This document shows positions 7,650 through 11,167 of a DNA stretch of 11,167 nt, in pieces. Where the stretch lies: NCBI GenBank assembly GCA_026388365.1, contig JAPLJW010000330.1, positions 1 to 11,167 on the forward strand, written 5' to 3'. This DNA is from Deltaproteobacteria bacterium. GTDB taxonomy: Bacteria > Desulfobacterota > Syntrophia > Syntrophales > UBA5619. Every line of letters starts with the position of its first letter. Position 1 is the first letter of the stretch. Both the position numbers and the translations under genes were made by a program. The notes below the pieces were generated by a model, which saw nothing but the letters and a program-made list of their open reading frames with translations, was not told where the DNA came from and did not search any database.

Positions 7650-8300
7650 ATGGACAAGATGGAGCTGTTTGCAGGGTTGATAGACGCCATGGTTTCCCTG
7701 GAAAAGGAAAAGGTCTTACATCTAACGCAAAAGGCGTTGGAGATGGATCTGGACCCACTGGATATTATCGATCATGGACTGCTGCCGGGATTGACGGAGA
7801 TCGGCAGGCAGTTTGAGAACGAAGAGGTATTTCTTCCGGAGCTGATGCTCTCGGCCATGGTGTTCCAGAAAGCAATGGCCATCCTGCAACCCCGGATTCA
7901 GGCGCAGGGCGCGAAATCCCGGAAGAAGGGCACCGTGGTAATCGGCACCGTAAAAGGGGACATGCACTATATCGGGAAGAATATCGTCCGGCTGCTGCTG
8001 GAGATCAACGGTTTCGAGGTACATGATCTCGGCGTCGATGTGGATCCGCTCAAATTCGTCCAGAAGGCCAGGGAGGTCGAGGCCGATATCATTGCCCTTT
8101 CGGCGCTTCTGACCACCACCCTTGTGGGTCAGAGGGATGTGATCGAGGCCCTGGTAGGACTGGGGGTCCGTGACCGCTTCAAGGTCCTGGTCGGCGGGGG
8201 GGCCGTAACAAAAAAATGGTCCGAGGATATCAAGGCGGACGGTTATGCGGAAACGGCTTACGCCGCCGTGGAAATGGCCGCTTTTTTTGTACGGGGTTAA
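7650..8300 (+). CDS. Corrinoid (B12-binding) methyl carrier protein, MtmC-like (second of two)
   Basis: I use the ATG at 7650 (216 residues) because AGGAGGGTG at 7636-7644 is correctly spaced; an in-frame ATG at 7608 has no ribosome binding site and would add non-homologous residues. The cap domain contains F-E-N-E-E-V-F-L-P-E (55-64). The B12 domain has D104-M-H106-Y-I-G109-K-N, S151-A-L-L-T-T and G182-G-G-A-V. H106 is the predicted cobalt ligand. The residue after it is Tyr, where most relatives, including the neighbouring paralogue, have Asp; the D-x-H-x-x-G core itself is preserved. The two corrinoid proteins are clearly homologous but well diverged, so this is not a recent duplication. 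Only 18 nt separate it from the MtmB-like gene, its likely partner. Confidence 0.93.
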   Translation: MDKMELFAGLIDAMVSLEKEKVLHLTQKALEMDLDPLDIIDHGLLPGLTEIGRQFENEEVFLPELMLSAMVFQKAMAILQPRIQAQGAKSRKKGTVVIGTVKGDMHYIGKNIVRLLLEINGFEVHDLGVDVDPLKFVQKAREVEADIIALSALLTTTLVGQRDVIEALVGLGVRDRFKVLVGGGAVTKKWSEDIKADGYAETAYAAVEMAAFFVRG

Positions 8301-8318
8301 CAAGACAGGAGAGGGAAT

Positions 8319-9698
8319 ATGATCGATCTGATTGAAGTATTTGACAGGGCGGATCAAGGTCCGCTGATCTCGGACACGGATTACTACATGGGGCGCTTCG
8401 TACCGAAACTGGCCGAAGTGATCGCGCGCTACCGGATCAAGTGGGATAAAAATACGATTGTCAATACCGACGATGATCTTGCCGATCGCGTTTTTCAGGC
8501 GGCAATCGATCTGCTCGCGGAGACCGGGGCGTATTGTTCCGACAGCAACCGGGTGATGGAATTCAGCCGGGATGAGGTCCTCCGGGCGGTGGAACAGGCG
8601 CCAAAATTTGCCCGGTTCGGCGGGGGGCGCGAGGCGAAAACGATGTACGGGCGGACGGTGGACGATCCGTCGCGTCCCTGGATTCACATCGGCGGCGGCA
8701 TCTATACCACGGAGGAGCAGATCTACCTCGATACGGTGGAAGGAATGGCCGCCATCAGCATCGCCGACTCACTCAGCGTTCCTTCGATCCTTCACCTTCG
8801 GGGGAAGGACGCCCGCGTTCGATCGCCGCAGGAACTCCTGTCGGCCATCAAGACGGTCATCCTGGCCCGGGAGGGGATCAGGCGCTCCGGTCGCGCCGGC
8901 CTGCCCATCATCAATGGAATCTCGGCCGCCTCCAATGCGGTATCCATGATTGCCGCCGCGGCTCCGCAGTTCGGCCTGAGCATCACGGACGGATTCCTGG
9001 TTGATTTTCTATCCGAGATGATCGTCAATTATGAAGCCCTGCAGAAAGTGGCCTACTTCAGCAGCATCAGCGCCAACATCGGTTCCACCTCCACGCCGCT
9101 ATTCGGCGGCTATGCCGGCGGGGCGGAGGGGGTGGCCGTTCTGGCCACCTGCTACCTCATCATGGGCAGCCTCATCTACCGGGGCAGTTACCATTACAAT
9201 GCGCCGCTGCACCAGAGCCTCCATCTCTCTTCGACGAAACCCCTCCTCTGGGCGATCGGAATGTCCAACCAGGCCAATGCCCGCAACATGCGCTACCCTA
9301 CGGTCAATCTTCCCTATCTGGGAGGGGGCGCCGGGAGCAAGATGGTTCACTATGAAATGGCTGCCTACATGCTCGCCGTGGTGCCGGCCGGGGGCAACAT
9401 CTTTTCCGGACATCCGGCCAAGTCCGTGGAGCCCGATTCCCTGCTGCCCTGGGACCACCAGTTCCACGCCGAGATCGGTCTCGCCGCGGCAAAGTACAAC
9501 CGTAAGGACGCCGAGCCACTTGCGCAGGCGTTCTACAAGAAATATGAAGGGATGATCAAGAGTCCGCAGGCGGGGTTCCGGTATGCGCAAGTGTACGACC
9601 TGAAGAATAAAAAGATTTTCAACAGCGACTATCTCCGGATGCAGGACGAGGTGCGCGAGGAATTCCGCGAGATGGGGTTCGAGATCCAGCCGTCGTGA
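8319..9698 (+). CDS. MtmB-family (monomethylamine methyltransferase-like) corrinoid methyltransferase lacking pyrrolysine
   Basis: The start has AGGAGAGG at 8307-8314. At 459 residues it matches archaeal MtmB (about 458). Compared with Methanosarcina MtmB from memory, collinear matches include: F-D-R-A (8-11) near the N-terminus; L-L-A-E-T-G-A-Y-C-S-D-S-N-R-V (65-79) against an L-L-E-C-G-I-Y-C-T-D-T-H-R-I segment; R-G-K-D-A (161-165) against R-G-K-A; G-R-A-G-L-P-I-I (191-198) against G-R-P-G-M-G-V-Pyl; P-L-F-G-G-Y-A-G-G-A-E (260-270) against P-I-F-G-G-Y-A-G-G-I-E; and the C-terminal Y-D-L...M-G-F-E-I. Pyrrolysine 202 therefore aligns with I198, give or take one residue, and no TAG interrupts the frame. 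MtmB proteins transfer methyl from monomethylamine to the corrinoid protein MtmC. Without pyrrolysine the substrate and chemistry are unknown. It follows an MtmC-like gene by 18 nt. Confidence 0.87.
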   Translation: MIDLIEVFDRADQGPLISDTDYYMGRFVPKLAEVIARYRIKWDKNTIVNTDDDLADRVFQAAIDLLAETGAYCSDSNRVMEFSRDEVLRAVEQAPKFARFGGGREAKTMYGRTVDDPSRPWIHIGGGIYTTEEQIYLDTVEGMAAISIADSLSVPSILHLRGKDARVRSPQELLSAIKTVILAREGIRRSGRAGLPIINGISAASNAVSMIAAAAPQFGLSITDGFLVDFLSEMIVNYEALQKVAYFSSISANIGSTSTPLFGGYAGGAEGVAVLATCYLIMGSLIYRGSYHYNAPLHQSLHLSSTKPLLWAIGMSNQANARNMRYPTVNLPYLGGGAGSKMVHYEMAAYMLAVVPAGGNIFSGHPAKSVEPDSLLPWDHQFHAEIGLAAAKYNRKDAEPLAQAFYKKYEGMIKSPQAGFRYAQVYDLKNKKIFNSDYLRMQDEVREEFREMGFEIQPS

Positions 9699-9792
9699 GA
9701 TTCAATCCCAATCCGGCGACGCTCCATATCCCGGAGCAGGATCACCAAAAGTAACAATTTATTAGCATTCTTATCCAAAGGAGGTGCGACCG

Positions 9793-10449
9793 ATGCCGAC
9801 ACAAGCATCACAGGCTGCCCTGAACGGGCTGTGGGACCTGACGATGATCAAGTGGTACGTAATCCCCCTGCTGGCCATCGTCATCTATATCTACGTGACG
9901 GAAATGAAGAAGGCCAGAGAGACAGAGAACTGGAACGCCATCTTCGCGGGCCTCACCGTTTTCGGCATGGATTTCTTCAATGAGACCTGGAACGGCTGGG
10001 TCTTCCATTTCACCAACCATTCGGCCTTCTGGACGACCCCCGGCGACACGGCCTTAAGAACCATGATCGGATGGAACATCGAGATCATGTTCATGTTCGC
10101 CATTTCCGGGATCATCTACTACCATACCCTGGAAGACAAGACGGAAGTCAGGATCCTGGGGGTTCCGAACCGGTGGTTCTGGGCGATTGGCTATTCGGTC
10201 TTCTGCGTTTTCGTGGAGTGCCTGCTGAACATCGGAGGCCACCTCGTCTGGGAATACCCCTTCTGGAAACTCTCGTTCGGCGGCGTCTGGCTGATCTTCC
10301 TCTTTGGATACTTCCATTTCTACGTGGCGGTCATCCTTGTCCTCGGCATGAAAACGGACCGTGGCAAGATTATGGCGATCGGCCTGATCTACAGCGTTCC
10401 CATCGTCATGAACATCATCGGCAAGGGGATCTTTCACTGGGCCTATTGA
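9793..10449 (+). CDS. Unrecognised polytopic membrane protein (about six helices)
   Basis: AAGGAGG at 9778-9784 fixes the start at the ATG at 9793 (218 residues); an in-frame GTG at 9784 lies inside the ribosome binding site. I do not recognise the family. Hydrophobic segments lie at about 19-36, 48-72, 92-110, 128-148, 164-186 and 193-210. Several contain polar or charged residues within the membrane: D60, N63 and E64, N67 and H72, N95 and E97, E142 and N146, H150 and H175. The protein is rich in Trp, Phe and Tyr and has a conserved-looking F-F-N-E-T-W-N-G-W stretch (61-69). It lies 94 nt downstream of the MtmB-like gene, with a small hairpin (GCTCC/GGAGC, 9721-9737) in the gap. Context suggests a transporter, exporter or membrane partner for the methyl-amine pathway (inference). 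Confidence 0.8.
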   Translation: MPTQASQAALNGLWDLTMIKWYVIPLLAIVIYIYVTEMKKARETENWNAIFAGLTVFGMDFFNETWNGWVFHFTNHSAFWTTPGDTALRTMIGWNIEIMFMFAISGIIYYHTLEDKTEVRILGVPNRWFWAIGYSVFCVFVECLLNIGGHLVWEYPFWKLSFGGVWLIFLFGYFHFYVAVILVLGMKTDRGKIMAIGLIYSVPIVMNIIGKGIFHWAY

Positions 10450-10545
10450 GCGGGATGGCCTGAAAGATGGAGCAGGCGCACTACAGTCATCATCTCTCCG
10501 GTTTGGCCGGTTTGCCCTGCGATGCGTCTGACAGAGGTTGATGAA

Positions 10546-11003
10546 ATGGACAAGGATCTTTCCCGGAAGTACCGGTCATTTCTGAAGGACAGTATCCGCA
10601 AGGCGGTCGATTTTTCCCAAACGGACCAAAGCCGGGGGATTGCGCCACCGCCAATCGAGAAGCCTTTTCGACCAGATGCCAAACGAATGGACCTCCCCAC
10701 ATTCGGGGACATCGAGAAAATTGATCTTCTCTCCGCAATCGGCAGACGGGAGATGCTGCTGTCACCTTCATCTGGACGGCGATCCCGTACCGAATGGAGT
10801 GGCGCTATGGAATTGCCGCCTATAAGGTCATTGCGCTTGATGCCGGTCACGTTTGCCAGAACCTCTATCTGGCCTGCGAGACAATCGGCGCCGGAACCTG
10901 CGCGATCGCCGCCTACGACCAGAAGGGGATCGACCGGCTGCTCCGGATCGATGGCGAGGAGGAATTCACGATTTACCTTGCCTCGGTTGGGAAACAGCCA
11001 TAG
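10546..11003 (+). pseudogene. Broken SagB-type nitroreductase/dehydrogenase gene with internal deletion and frame change
   Basis: The 5' part (10546 to about 10745) reads in one frame: M-D-K-D-L-S-R-K-Y-R, then D-F-S-Q-T-D-Q-S-R-G and A-P-P-P-I-E-K-P, up to D-L-L-S-A-I-G-R-R-E. This is the usual N-terminus of SagB-type FMN-dependent oxidoreductases. From about 10749 the family's C-terminal part continues in a different frame: A-A-V-T-F-I-W-T-A, W-R-Y-G, A-L-D-A-G-H-V-C-Q-N-L-Y-L-A and G-E-E-E-F-T-I-Y-L-A, ending at TAG 11001-11003. The central section of the domain, roughly 100-130 residues including the R-R-S-x-R-x-Y FMN-binding segment and the substrate face, is missing. The flanking coding parts look well preserved, so the loss is recent or is an assembly collapse. 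The product would be non-functional. Intact relatives reduce or dehydrogenate small molecules or peptide azolines. Confidence 0.85.
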
Positions 11004-11040
11004 AGATAATTTAAATCCTATGATTGCAGTTGACACAGAG

Positions 11041-11116
11041 AAAACATGCTAAGACTTGAAAAAACATGCTAAGACTTGAAAAAACATGCTAAGACTTGAA
11101 ATGAAGACTTGAAATG
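11041..11116. repeat. Short tandem repeat: three 20-bp units plus a 13-bp duplication
   Basis: Three exact copies of a 20-bp unit (AAAACATGCT followed by AAGACTTGAA) occupy 11041-11100. The tail is then reduplicated as two 13-bp units, AAGACTTGAAATG, at 11091-11103 and 11104-11116. The array follows a good -35-like TTGACA at 11030-11035 and each unit contains TGCTAAGAC, which resembles an extended -10. The first spacing is only 14 nt, so a promoter is possible but weak. Copies are identical, indicating recent expansion or slippage. No gene start can be confirmed after it before the window ends. Confidence 0.85.
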
Positions 11117-11167
11117 AAAATCAGTGATAAAGGGTCCCCAAGGTATATTTTCTGAGCACGATAAAAA

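Noticed and set aside
5500..7758. Very long open frame on the minus strand (about 750 codons), and others at 976-2202, 2284-3726 and 4337-5503
   Set aside because: They are antiphase shadows of confidently identified plus-strand genes, arising from GC-rich third codon positions. The translations are rich in His, Arg, Gly and Gln, lack recognisable domains, and span several genes and their gaps.
5506..9698. Pyrrolysine read-through (TAG inside or at the end of either methyltransferase)
   Set aside because: Both genes are uninterrupted over the normal family length and end in TGA. The only TAG stops noted, at 1049 and 11001, follow complete domain ends.
9721..9737. GCTCC/GGAGC hairpin between the MtmB-like and membrane-protein genes as a terminator
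   Set aside because: Only five base pairs and followed by an A-rich rather than T-rich stretch, so it gives no support for ending the operon here.
11114..11155. A short frame beginning M-K-I-S-D-K-G, reminiscent of the N-terminus of Rrf2-type regulators
   Set aside because: It stops after 13 codons, has no ribosome binding site and loses any similarity after K-G. The resemblance is too short to count, though a broken gene start cannot be excluded without downstream sequence.

Overview
The window comes from a GC-rich bacterial genome that demethylates small N-methylated compounds. All real genes lie on the plus strand. Corrinoid methyltransferases, corrinoid proteins and no respiratory genes suggest an anaerobe. 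A degenerate 'GATTGCTTC...CGCAATGAC' dispersed repeat at 2213-2270 would fit an anaerobic, Desulfobacterota-like (Syntrophia or sulfate-reducer type) genome. That taxonomic guess is inference with low confidence.

Layout. (1) 2-1051 is the 3' end of a folate-binding GcvT-type protein, most like the C-terminal half of dimethylglycine/sarcosine dehydrogenases; its beginning lies outside the window. (2) 1195-5476 is a complete three-gene ABC importer in the order binding protein, fused double permease, ATPase (Fe3+/spermidine/2-aminoethylphosphonate-like class). A repeat-bearing and hairpin-bearing spacer lies between the first two genes. (3) 5506-9698 is a corrinoid methyl-transfer module: an MttB-superfamily methyltransferase, two corrinoid proteins back to back, and a second methyltransferase that is recognisably of the MtmB (monomethylamine methyltransferase) family. 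Neither methyltransferase contains an in-frame amber codon, and the MtmB-like protein has an ordinary residue where MtmB has pyrrolysine. (4) 9793-10449 encodes an unrecognised polytopic membrane protein of about six helices. (5) 10546-11003 is a broken SagB-type nitroreductase gene with an internal deletion and frame change. (6) 11041-11116 is a short tandem repeat near the end of the window.

Working model (inference). The ABC importer brings in an N-methylated amine or betaine-like compound. The two methyltransferases each load methyl groups onto a corrinoid protein: MttB-like with the corrinoid protein at 6952, MtmB-like with the one at 7650. The GcvT/DMGDH-like protein upstream may handle a remaining N-methyl group by oxidative transfer to tetrahydrofolate. 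Spacing from 1195 to 10449 is tight enough (13-94 nt between most genes, 225 nt only between binding protein and permease) for one transcription unit. The window lacks a recognisable methylcorrinoid:tetrahydrofolate or CoM methyltransferase, a RamA-like corrinoid reactivase, a regulator and any tRNA-Pyl/pyl genes; these would have to lie elsewhere. The most novel element is the pyrrolysine-free MtmB homologue with its own corrinoid protein and adjacent membrane protein.
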